From the NCBI RefSeq assembly GCF_025698545.1, contig NC_068577.1, positions 14,461,501 through 14,525,500 on the forward strand: a stretch of 64,000 nt of DNA, given 5' to 3'. This document shows, piece after piece, positions 36,213-46,312 of this stretch. The stretch is from Gossypium raimondii. Its lineage: Eukaryota > Streptophyta > Magnoliopsida > Malvales > Malvaceae. A program made the translations under genes and the position numbers. The notes below the pieces were generated by a model. The model saw only the letters and a list, made by a program, of their open reading frames with translations, did not search any database and had not been told where the DNA came from. Numbering within the stretch: the stretch's first letter is position 1; each line of letters opens with the position of its first letter.

Positions 36213-36989
36213 ATGAGGATCCTGAGTCTAAATCTACTAAGGAATGTAAAAAATAGAAAAGATTGGCCAAAATGGAAAGATGCAATTCAAGTAGAATTGA
36301 ATTCACTTTCTAAACGTGAAGTTTTTGGACCTGTAGTCCAAACACCTAAAGGTGTAAAGCCGATAGGATATAAATGGGTATTTGTGCGAAAACAAAATGA
36401 AATTGATAAAGTCGTAAGATATAAAGCTCGACTTGTAGCACAAGGATTTTCGCAAAGGCCCGACATTGATTATGAAGAGACATATTCTCTTGTGGTGGAT
36501 GTAATCACGTTTAGATATATTATTAGTCTGACAGTACGTGAAAAACTTGACATGCATCTAATGGATGTTGTTACATCCTATTTATATGGTACACTTGATA
36601 GTGAAATTTATATGAAAATCCCTAAAGGATTTAAAATCCCAAAAAGATATAGAGTTTCTTGAGAAAATTGCTCGATCAGATTAAAGAAAAGTTTATATAG
36701 ATTAAAATAATCTGGACGTATGTGGTACAATCGTCTTAGTGAATACTTGTTAAAAAAAGGTTACAAAAGCGATCCAATTTGGCCATGTGTCTTTATAAAA
36801 AGGTTTGGGTCAGATTTTATGATAATTGTTATTTATGTTGATGATCTAAATATTATTAGAACTCCTGAAGAGCTTCAAAATACAGTAAATTGTTTAAAGA
36901 AAGAATTTGAAGTGAAAGATATTAGAAAAACAAAGTTTTATATTGGCTTACAAATCGAACATTTAAAAGATGAAATTCATGTTCATTAA
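36213..36989 (+). pseudogene. Copia reverse transcriptase, disrupted
   Basis: Frame 36213-36662 carries the N-terminal half (WKDAIQVELNSL, GYKWVFVRKQN, YKARLVAQGFSQRPDIDYEETYS, MDVVTSYLYG). Frame 36720-36989 carries the palm with the catalytic IYVDDL motif. A frame break and stops lie at 36660-36720. The conserved AFLHG-type motif has changed to SYLYG. Confidence 0.85.
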
Positions 36990-37075
36990 TCAACTTATTT
37001 AGAAAAGACATTATAGAAATTTTACATGGATAAAGCAACCAATTAAGTAATCCGATGGTTGTCTGATCGTTAGAT

Positions 37076-37776
37076 GTGAATAAAGATCAATTTTGTCCAT
37101 GCGAGAATAATGAAGAGTTTCTTGGTCCTGAAGTACCATATCTAAGTGTCATAGAGGCATTGATGTATCTTGCAAACAACACAAGACCTGATATAGCTTC
37201 CGCTGTAAACTTGTTAACAAGATTTAGTTCTTCTCCAACTTGTAGGCATTGGAATGAAATTAAACATATATTTAGATATTTTAGAGGGAATATTGATATA
37301 ATGTTATTTTATTCAAATAATTCAAAATCCCTATTGGTTGGCTATGCTAATATTGGATACTTATCAGATCCACATAAAGGTCGATCTCAAACAGGATATT
37401 ATTTACATGTGGGGGTACTACCATATCATGGCGTTCGACAAAGCAAATATTAACTGCTACTTCTTCAAATCATGCAGAAATAATTGCAATGCATGAGGCA
37501 AGTCGAGAGTGTGTTTGGGTAAGGTTATTGACCCAACATATCCAGAAGATATGTAATTTGCCTTTATAGGAAAAGATGTCAACCATCTTATACGAAGATA
37601 ATGCAACATGTATAGCTCAATTGAAGGGTGGTTACATCAAAGGTGATAGAACGAAACATATTTTGCCAAAATTATTCTTCATTCATGATCTTGAGAAAAG
37701 AGGTGATATAAATGTTCAACAAATTCAGTCTAGTGATAATTTAACCTATCATTTTACTAAGGCATTGCCAACTTAA
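37076..37776 (+). pseudogene. Copia RNase H and 3' end of pol, disrupted
   Basis: Frame 37076-37453 has YLANNTRPDIASAVNLL, HWNEIKHIFRYFRG and SDPHKGRSQTGYY. After a break, 37460-37776 continues with TSSNHAEI, EDNATCIAQLKGGYIKGDRTKHI and FTKALPT. This is the classic C-terminal copia RNase H. The polypurine tract and 3' LTR follow. Confidence 0.85.
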
Positions 37777-38048
37777 ATATTTGAAAGACTACCATGCAAG
37801 ATTGGAATGCATCAACTCAAAGATGTAACGTAATGTTGCCATTAGGGGGAGTCTAAAACAAGTTGTACTCTTTTCCTTTAACCAAGGTTTTGTCCCATTG
37901 GGGTTTTTTTGGTAAAGGTTTTTAGTGAGGCAACTTGTAATAGAAGATTGTGAACTCTTTTTCCTTCATTAGGTTTTTATCCCACAAGATTTTTCCTAAT
38001 AAGGTTTTAATGAGACACATTATCTACCAATGGACATCCAAGGGGGAG

Positions 38049-38284
38049 TGTTATGAATATCTTATTAAGTGGATGTCCATCATGATTAAGATAAAGTTTT
38101 GATGTACTTTAAATTCTAATATTTATTAGAATTAGATCTCTACTTCTTTTACACTTCTTATACCTATAAATAGAGACTCTGATGAAGCATTGTAATCATC
38201 CCTTTGATTAATAAAATCGTTCTCTAATATTGCTTTCATATTTTTTTATTCTTTATTCTCTCCATCTTTCTTTATTTTATAACA
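38049..38284 (+). repeat. 3' LTR of the copia element (236 bp)
   Basis: Starts TGTTATGAAT and ends TATAACA. Matches the 5' LTR over almost its full length. The polypurine tract lies directly upstream. Confidence 0.85.
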
Positions 38285-38450
38285 GATCCCATTTTTTTTT
38301 GTATAAGTTCACCCCAAACTTTTTCTTGTGTCAACAAATTCTTCCGAACTTTGTTTTTTGTATAGATATGTAGATCTCAAACTTTTTTTGTGAATAAGTT
38401 CATCCCAAACTTTTTTTTGAATAAATTCCTCCCAAACTTTAATTCTTCCT
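38285..38450 (+). repeat. Minisatellite, right half
   Basis: Continuation of the array at 30395-30682, with the same 'ataagttcatcccaaactttttt' units. Confidence 0.75.
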
Positions 38451-38873
38451 ACATTTAAAAAAATATAAAATACAAAGAAAAAAGATTTTATTTATTATAT
38501 GTGTGTTTTGGTAATAAGATAAAAGCAACAAAATGGTTCATTTAAAGGAAATATACAATTGACACCCACATTTACTCTTACATGATTTTATAAGTTTGTC
38601 ACAAAATAAATAAATAAAATTAACATCTATTAAATTTACAATTAATTAAAAATTAAATAAATATACATTTTTTTATTTTTTAATAATTTTAAAATAAATT
38701 TAATAATTTTTTGAATTTTTAAAAATTTCAAAATTATTTAATTGTTTATGTGGCATCCATATGGCAATCCATGTGTGTGCCATATCAGCAAAGTTAACAA
38801 ATGCTAACTTTTTTTATCTAATTTGGGGTGATTTGATAAATAGTGCAATTTTAAAGGCAAAAATTTATTAACA
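38451..38873. other. AT-rich DNA, no gene
   Basis: A- and T-rich sequence. The only complex stretch (about 38745-38815, 'gtggcatccatatggcaatccatgtg') shows no recognisable function. Confidence 0.5.
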
Positions 38874-39062
38874 TTACAAAAAAAAATATATTGAGGGAAA
38901 GAGGCACATGTTAAGAGAATTCTCTCGATGCACATTAGCAGGCTTCTGGCACGCGAGAATTCTCTTTGTTTCTCGTTGTTTTATGGGTTTTCTAGCTTGA
39001 TTTTCTTCAATTTTCTTGTTTATTTTGTGTTTTTTTTGCTGCTTTTCAGCTTTGATTTTGTG

Positions 39063-39863
39063 TAATGTCCTCTTCGCAAGCTCTAGATTAGAGGAAGCTT
39101 TTTTATTCGTCATCTGAGCAAACTTTGGAGTTTTTTCCGCTGAATGTTCATGGTGGTTCTGTTATTGTCAAACATCCAGCCGATGTGTTTGACGAAGGGA
39201 TTCAGAAGTGGCAACACTCGTTGGTGGCTCAATTTCTTAGGTGGCCTCCGAATTTTGGATCTTTATAGAAGTTGGTTGATATGATTTGGTGTAAACGGGG
39301 GTTGTTGAAATCAAGATAACAGGTAGCAATCTGTTTGTCTTTGAATTTTCTTCTTCTATTTCATGAGATTGGATATTGGATCATGGCCCTTGGCACATTC
39401 AGAACAAATCGATGGTCCATAGGAAGTGCGAGTCCAATCTCCAAAGATTGGATTTCTCCTTTGATAGCATGTCGATTTGGGTTCAGTTAAGTTGAGCCCC
39501 TTTGGAGCTTTTTACTTAAAAGGGGCTTAGCTACACTGCAAGTACTCTTAGTACTCCACTTTACATGGATAATATCACAACTTTGCAACAACGTCTTGCC
39601 TATGCAAAGGTGTGTGTTGAGATTTCTGTTGATTTTGAACTCCCTCGTTTTATTAATGTTGAATTGTGTGATGGTTCCTTCGTTTATATTGGAGTTGAAG
39701 TGCCATGGATATTGATGCATTGTTTACAGTGTTGGTCTTTCATTTATTCTGGTAAGCTTTGTCCTAAGAAGAATGGGGAGAAAGTTTGGAGAGTTAAGCA
39801 AGATGGTGTAGGCACTGCTCAGGCTTTTGTTCCTGAAAATTTTGCTGTAATTCGAAATGAGAG
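39063..39863 (+). pseudogene. LINE ORF1, 5' part (DUF4283-like)
   Basis: The frame opens near 39065 with an MSSSQA-like start and runs, with stops, through FFPLNVHGGSVIVKHPAD and IQKWQHSLVAQFL, the region of the DUF4283 domain. It is clearest at 39565-39863 (MDNITTLQQRLAYAKVCVEI, ELPRFINVEL, VPWILMHCLQCW, GKLCPKK). The last motif is the ORF1 knuckle region with one Cys altered. The solo LTR at 39864 cuts it. Expected role: RNA-binding chaperone of the LINE particle. Confidence 0.75.
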
Positions 39864-40072
39864 TGTCACATCCGTATTTCATTAAGGTCCGGAATTAGGA
39901 CGATGTAAAAGTTAATTATAAGGAATCGCTAGTTTGGCGAACTCAATTGTGAGAATTTGGAAATTTTAGTGGTTGGTTAGCAATTAATTGGTTTTGATTC
40001 TGGTTTGGTTACAATAAATTCGGTTGGTTACTTAGTGAGAGACAAAATGATTGCCAATGTATGGTGTCTATG

Positions 40073-42158
40073 TGTAACGCCCCGAAATTGTGGTTAGAAT
40101 TATTTAGGTTAGTTGGTTGGGTTAGCAGTTCGGTGGGACTGTTAAGTTGATTTTTGCGTTTTAGTGTCAGAATGAGCCTAGCCTTTGGTCTGGAGTTTGA
40201 GTTCACATGTGTGCAATGTGGGAATTATTCTTTTTAAGCATTTTTTTTTGTTTTAATTCTTTAAAAATGTATGTATTTAAATCCTGAAAGGTTTTAACAA
40301 ATTAGATATTATTTATTTTTTTTGGAATTTATTTTTTTTAAAATAAATAATAAAATAGAATTTCCAAAATTGTCTTCACAATTTTTTTTTCAATTTACTT
40401 TCTTTCTCTCATGGCCCCATCTCTCACACACATTTGTTTTCTTCTTCAAATTTTTCTATTTCATTTTTTAATTTGTTTTTCTTTTTTCTTAGTGTTTTTC
40501 TTCTTTCGTTCTTTGGTTATCTGTGCTTCATTATTAGAGTATCAAGGTTCTGTAGTTTTTTGTCATTTTGGTCGTGCATTAAAGTCTTGGTGTCGGTCGC
40601 TTCATTAGAGGATTTGTGTGTTCTATTGTTAAGTGCAGAATAGAGTAAGTATTAGTATTGCTTTATTGCTTTTCTCTAAGTTTTAGGTTAATTGTTTTAG
40701 TTGATTCATCAGTACCGATTTGGGTGAATGCTTATAAATTATTATATTGTTTAATAAGTTTTCAGAACCGATGGAATTGAGACGTTCCAATAATTTGTTG
40801 GTGCTTGGAATCACAATTTCAAGTGTGTTTCTGAAATTAAAGTGGTTAGGGGTTGATTTGATTGTGAATTTCACGATTTTTAGTTTATTTTAGTGTGGTT
40901 TCGGGGCCACAAGGGCAGCCAAAAGGCGTGTGCCACACATAGATGATTCACACAGTCGTGTACCACTGTAAGAATTAGGTTACTTTCGTGTCACACGGTC
41001 TAAAGTGGGTTACACGGGCTAACCATATGGCCGTGTGACCTCTGTTTGGGGAATTTTTCATTTTTCACAGGAGCGTGTACCTCAGTTGCACGGCTGTATT
41101 TCTCAACCACACGGGCGTGTACCTCAGTCACACGGTCGTGTTTCTCAACCACAAGGGTGTGTGGCTTAGTCACACGATCGTGATTTTCCTACTTCCTTAA
41201 TGGGAATTTTTGGTCACACGGGTTTGTGTTTCGACCACACTGCCATGTATCTCAGCTACATAGGCATATGATTTAGCCACACAGTCGTGTTACGCTACTT
41301 CCTAAATGTGTTAATTTTTTTATCACACGACAGAGTGAGTTACACGGTTTGGTCACATGACCATGTAATTCAGTCACACGGGTGTGTGTCTCAGCCACAC
41401 AGCCGTGTGCCTCTATCACATGGGCGTGTCACTCTTTCACATGGCCGTGTAGACCCCTCACACAGTCTGGACCCTTCCACACGGCCGTGTGGCCCTATTT
41501 TTGTAGTTTTTATTTTTTGTTCATTTTTAGACTCATTTTGGTTCTTGTAGAATCCAATGCTCGTTTAAGCTTCTATGTATATTTATTTATTTGTTTATTT
41601 ATTTTTAGTTTCTTCATCTTTTGTCTTTTGTTTTTGTTTAAGATTCACACTGAGCTCGTGTAGCTCATTCCCCTTAGTTTTCTTCCTCTCAGGTAATTTA
41701 CGTGTTTTGAAGTTGGACTCAGCAGCTGGAGGTCTCGGATTGATAAGTTTTGAATTGATTTAATAAATTTTTTCCTCAAATTTTAATAAGTGAACTATTA
41801 TTGGGCTGTGAATAATTTATATGAACTGTTGTATAATTTTTATTTTGGGTTCTCGTAAAGTTTTATTTGAATTGGACTTTAGAAACTAGGGATTTTATAC
41901 TGAACCTTAATTTTGGAAGTTCACACATGGTTTTTATGAAAATGGAAATAATATGAATTTTTGAGACTGTGATGTTTTAAACGTTCCAATTTTGAAATGT
42001 CAAATTTATGAATTTTGAATCATAGTCAAACGACGGATCTTTAGCTACAAAGATGTTTTTTTGTACTAAAAATTATGTTTCATTTTAAGCAATTTCGGTG
42101 GTCAATGTGACCTCCGGGATTCGATCGAAACTTCTAGGTCGAGTTTTGGGGTGTTACA
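40073..42158 (+). repeat. 5' LTR of the gypsy element (2086 bp)
   Basis: Matches 46313-49071 along its length but lacks two segments. One is about 31 bp after 'gagcct' near 40175. The other is about 0.7 kb that corresponds to about 47803-48505 of the 3' LTR. Contains a dense cluster of CACACGG/CCGTGTG palindromes at about 40905-41495. Confidence 0.88.
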
Positions 42159-42163
42159 TTTAG

Positions 42164-42175
42164 TGGTATCAAAGC
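42164..42175 (+). promoter_or_regulatory. Primer binding site of the gypsy element
   Basis: TGGTATCAAAGC lies 5 bp after the 5' LTR. It differs at one base from TGGTATCAGAGC, the complement of the 3' end of initiator methionine tRNA used by many plant LTR elements. Confidence 0.8.
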
Positions 42176-42429
42176 CAGGTCTACAAAAACTCGACCTGTG
42201 CTTTTAACATGTTCGCATGTGTGTGTTAAGAATATTTCTAACAAAAGATAGCACGATGTTTTGAAAGTGTTTTGCGAAAATAAAATGTCTGATACTCCAA
42301 TGCTGGTCTGTATGAAACTCTGAGATTGTAAGTTTATATTTGTAAAATTATAACTATAGTGTTTAGTTATTTATTTTTGTGTTTGGTTTTGAAATTGTAG
42401 ATCTTTTAAGTTTAGTTACGAGGGTTGAT

Positions 42430-42627
42430 ATGGATCCCAGTGATAAGCAATATCGTAAGGATCAGCCTGGTGAGCCTCTTGAGAAGTCAGCTACTTCTCT
42501 AGGACGAGTGTCTACTCATGAGTCAGAGGTTACTGTGGAGAAGCTTACTGCGAGTGGCGGTAACTTGAAGGTTGGTGCTAAGGTGTTGACTCAGTTAGCG
42601 AGGGAAATCTTGGAGAAAGTTTTTTAG
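42430..42627 (+). pseudogene. Gypsy gag, N-terminal fragment
   Basis: A frame starting MDPSDKQYRKD at 42430 runs 65 codons to a stop just before the inserted LTR. Its position after the primer binding site makes it the gag start. The composition is hydrophilic as in plant gypsy gag N-termini. Confidence 0.6.
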
Positions 42628-42630
42628 ACT

Positions 42631-45600
42631 TGTAATAGCCCGATTTTTAGAAATGTTGAAAACAGTGGTACGAGACCACCAAATTCAGAAAATAACCTCG
42701 TAAATTTTATTATTTAATAATGATGAGTCAAATATGATTTTTAAGAGATTTTTGAATTAGTAATTTTTGTTTTATAAAAAATTATTAAGTCAAGAAATTG
42801 AGGAAAAGAGGTATCGAGACATCAATGTTATAAATCGAGCTGTAAATATTTTTATAAATATTTACGGAGTGTCAATAGGGTAGTGTTAAAGTTTCGTCAG
42901 AAAATTTTAACGTTTCAGCAGTCAATTAATTAAAAAGGACTAAATTGAAAAAATGCAAAACTTGCTAAAATGATTAAATAGCTTAAAAATTAAATAAGAA
43001 AGGACTAAAAGAGTAAATGGACCAACTTAAGTGGCTGAGATGGCATACCGTTAAAAAAATCAAAGATTTTTATGTATTTAAGGACAAAATTGGAATTACA
43101 ATAAAGTTTTTGTGGCCAAAATTTATTTTAAGGATTTCAAGACCATTTCTTCTTGAAATTTAGGTGGGAAACAGCCATGGAAGAGGGTTTAGAGCTGGTA
43201 TTCCATATTTTAGCTTTAAGTAAGTGTAATTATTACTTTTTCCCTGAAATTTTTATGTTTTTAGACTTTTACAATTAGGTCCAACTTAGTATTCCACTAG
43301 TTTCTGATTTTTTTGAAAGTTTAGGAAGATACCATTGATAAGTTCATATGATTTTTGTTATTTGATGATGAAATTGATATGTTAATGGATGTTTAAAGGT
43401 GTTTTATTAAAGAATTTTGGATGAAAACATGTTTTAGGGATTAAGTTGAAAAGTATTGAAATTGTGGAAATATTCTAAAATTTCATGGAATCCATGGGCT
43501 GTTATTGATATGTATAAGAATTATTAGGCTTGTACCAAGGATTAAATTGCAAGAATTTCATTTTCCGAGCCTAGGGATGAAATTGTCATATATTAAAAGT
43601 TTAGGGTCGAATTGGTAATCAATATTTTACACTAAAATAGTTTCGGGTAGCAGCAGTGGTTTAACTTTTAAAAATCACCAAAAATTATGGGAATCGAATT
43701 AGAAGATGAATAAAATATTGAATTAAAGCTTATTGAGTCTAGTTTCTCATAGAAGAAATGGTGTAAGCAATGGAATTGAAAATCATGAGATATAATAAAT
43801 TTTGTGAGACAAGGTCAGAATGATTTCAAGTTCCCCTGTTCTGACTTTGTAAAATCATTAAAAATTGTACAAAAATGATTATGGGATAAACTTTATATGT
43901 TTAGAATATTTAATGAGTCTATTTTGAAAAGAAACAAACGAGAACATTATCTGAATTCTGTACAATGAGATAGTTAATTTTTAGTGAAGAGGGGTCAGAA
44001 CTGTCGAACAGTGAAGCAGAGGAAACTTTAAAGAATAAGCTGTACTTATTGGCTAAGCCAAAAATTCTGAAAATTTTATGGTAAAAATATATATGAGTCC
44101 AGTTTTATAGAAAATTAACGAATCTTAATTTGGAGCTTTGTAGCTCTAGATATAAATAAATTAGTGACTCAGACTCAGACAGACAACTTGAATTTACATA
44201 CAAGAAAATAGTGAAAGTATGGATAATGTTGTTTAAGTGTGTTATACACATTAAGGATGTGGAATGGAGAGGAGGAGGAGGAAAATATATGAATGACTTG
44301 TGTATAAATTGGTCATTTTCCTGATTTTAATCGATAAACGTTGAATTAGAAATGATATAATGTTTCATTTTAAATAGTGATTATGAAATTATGATTATCG
44401 TTATGTTATAAAATCGAATTGTAAGTTCATACGGTTAAATTTTAATGATTATTTGATAATTTTAGGAATAACATAATATGTTAATTCATATTTTTGCTAT
44501 TGAATTGTGAAAATTGTAAAATAAAAGAATATATATATGAAAATTGAATTATAAGTTCAAATTGAGTAGAACGCAAGGTTGAGTACTTCTGATCAGTGAC
44601 AAGATATAAGTGGTAAGTGATTCAGTGTAAGACCATAGCTGGGCTATGGCATCAGAGAGTGTTATTTGATTATGTGTAAGATCATAGTTGGACTATTGCA
44701 TCGAGGAAATGAATTACTCAATTCTGTAAGTCGTTATCTAATTTGACAAATTGTGGTAAGTGTTATGCAAATTTTATGTGATAAAACATATTGAACAGTG
44801 AAATTGAGCTCAATTATGTGATCTCGTCTTTCAGATGTTGTGTTTGACAGGTTATGTTAATAAATTATGTGTATGTGAATTTAAGTGACGGAAGTTAAAC
44901 AGCTAATGATATTGAGCTCATTTACACGAATCTGTCATTTGAAATTATGATTGACAGGAAGAAATAGTGAATTGTAAATGACTCGAATTATTTGAAAATA
45001 TTCTGTAATCTTTGGTAATACCTCAAAACCCTATTCTGGCGATGGATACAGGTTAGGGGTGTTACACTTTGGCCAAGTTGTGGCTGGATTATGCCACGTT
45101 AAACTTATAAGTTATGCATTGAAATGGTTTATCATGTGGTTAGTTCCAAAAAGAATTATGTTTAAATGCACTAGCTTGCGACTTTGGTTGAATGATATGT
45201 TTATGGCTTGTGTGGTATGCATAGGAAACGAGTGTGGAAATGTAATGAAATAGTAATTTCATACTTAAAGTGTAAAATGACGAAAAAGGGGAGGATGAGT
45301 TGAATTGATGTTGTTATTTAAGCTAAAGTGATATTTTCATTGCAAAGTTGAAATTTCATAAATGTGTCAATGAATGGTATAATCGATAAAATTTGAGTTA
45401 AATGGTAAATATGTATTAGTATTATTAGTATTAAATTTAATGATATTGAATTGTACATAAATTAAATGGAAATTTTAGTGATATGATTTGAATTGTAAGC
45501 ATGAGAAATTAATTGAATGAAATGGGAATGAAGCATTGAATTGCTTGAGTATGTATCGGGTCTCGTAGGTCCTATTATTTATGAATATAATAATTTGAGG

Positions 45601-45754
45601 ATATATTGTGAAGAATTATAAAAACATTTTAATAATTTGAAAGTTTTAATTTAGATGAAATTTTATAACTCGGATAAATACGTTTACAAGTGTATGTGTT
45701 CTGGCAATGCCTCGTATTCTATTTTGGTATCCAATACGGGTAAGGGGTGTTACA
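42631..45754 (+). mobile_element. LTR-derived insertion in gag, with two LTR 3' ends
   Basis: Starts TGTAATAGCCCG at 42631, like the solo LTR at 31849. One LTR-type end (GGGGTGTTACA) lies at 45066 and a second at 45754. The flanks AGACT (42626-42630) and AGCCT (45755-45759) are a 4/5 match. Either a 2.4 kb solo LTR sits next to a truncated second LTR (45067-45754), or one LTR was rearranged. A 7-bp-stem hairpin lies at 44633-44649. Confidence 0.6.
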
Positions 45755-45755
45755 A

Positions 45756-46032
45756 GCCTAGTTTGGAAAGAACCAAGAAAATGGTTCAGGGTAGATGTAG
45801 GGAGTGTGGAAAGAAGAGAGATCGTAGTCCTTTGAGTTCGAAGCCTCAATCTGCGAAGCGTACCAGATCTCAGCAGGACGTCAGTAAAAGTAAGGTGGAA
45901 GGTTCTAGTAGTGGCGTGGATGTGTCGATTTATGGGCATTGTAAGAAGCTTCATCTGGGTGAATGTCAGAAAAAGTCGAGAGCATGTTTCAGATGCTGGT
46001 CCACGAAGCATCAAATTAGGGAGTGCCCTTGA
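45756..46032 (+). pseudogene. Gypsy gag, C-terminal fragment with zinc knuckle
   Basis: The frame holds a basic Ser-rich linker (SKPQSAKRTRSQQD), then HCKKLHLGEC and an intact CCHC knuckle, CFRCWSTKHQIREC (C-X2-C-X4-H-X4-C), and stops at 46031. Plant gypsy gag has the same order. Not contiguous with the N-terminal fragment; the capsid core is missing or lost. Confidence 0.75.
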
Positions 46033-46312
46033 CGGCATTGAGACAAGTATGGTTGTGGGTATTGTTGTTGAGATTGGATTATCTGATTGTTGCATAGCGT
46101 TTTGTTTGTGTGTGATAGTAAAGTAAAATTGTTTTGGTTTAGTGGTTAAGTGTTATGTTTGTGCGTGAGAGATTTTAAGGTTAAGTATGGTGTGGTAGCG
46201 CGTGGAGATTAGAGTGCTCAGCGGAAGCGTAGTGGTGGGTATTGTGTTTAGGCGATAGTTCGTTAGGTTAAGTAAAATTTCGAGGATGAAATTTGTTTAA
46301 GGATGGGTGAGT

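Larger units (their letters stand above)
30683..38284 (+). mobile_element. Ty1/copia LTR retrotransposon, interrupted, about 4.55 kb of its own
   Basis: The two LTRs are 30683-30904 and 38049-38284. Internal order is gag, protease remnant, integrase, reverse transcriptase and RNase H, which is the copia order. After the 5' LTR comes 'acgttatcagcacga', a primer-binding-site-like sequence common in plant copia elements. The polypurine tract AAGGGGGAG (38040-38048) precedes the 3' LTR. The flanks read GATTA (30678-30682) and GATCC (38285-38289), an imperfect 5-bp duplication. Total length is 7.6 kb, of which 3046 bp plus a 5-bp duplication belong to an inserted solo LTR. All coding parts are broken. 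Confidence 0.88.

Noticed and set aside
40411..41763. Several overlapping ORFs rich in Phe, Ser and His-Gly-Arg repeats
   Set aside because: They lie inside the 5' LTR; the repeats come from the CACACGG palindrome array and T-rich tracts. Equivalent frames occur in the 3' LTR.
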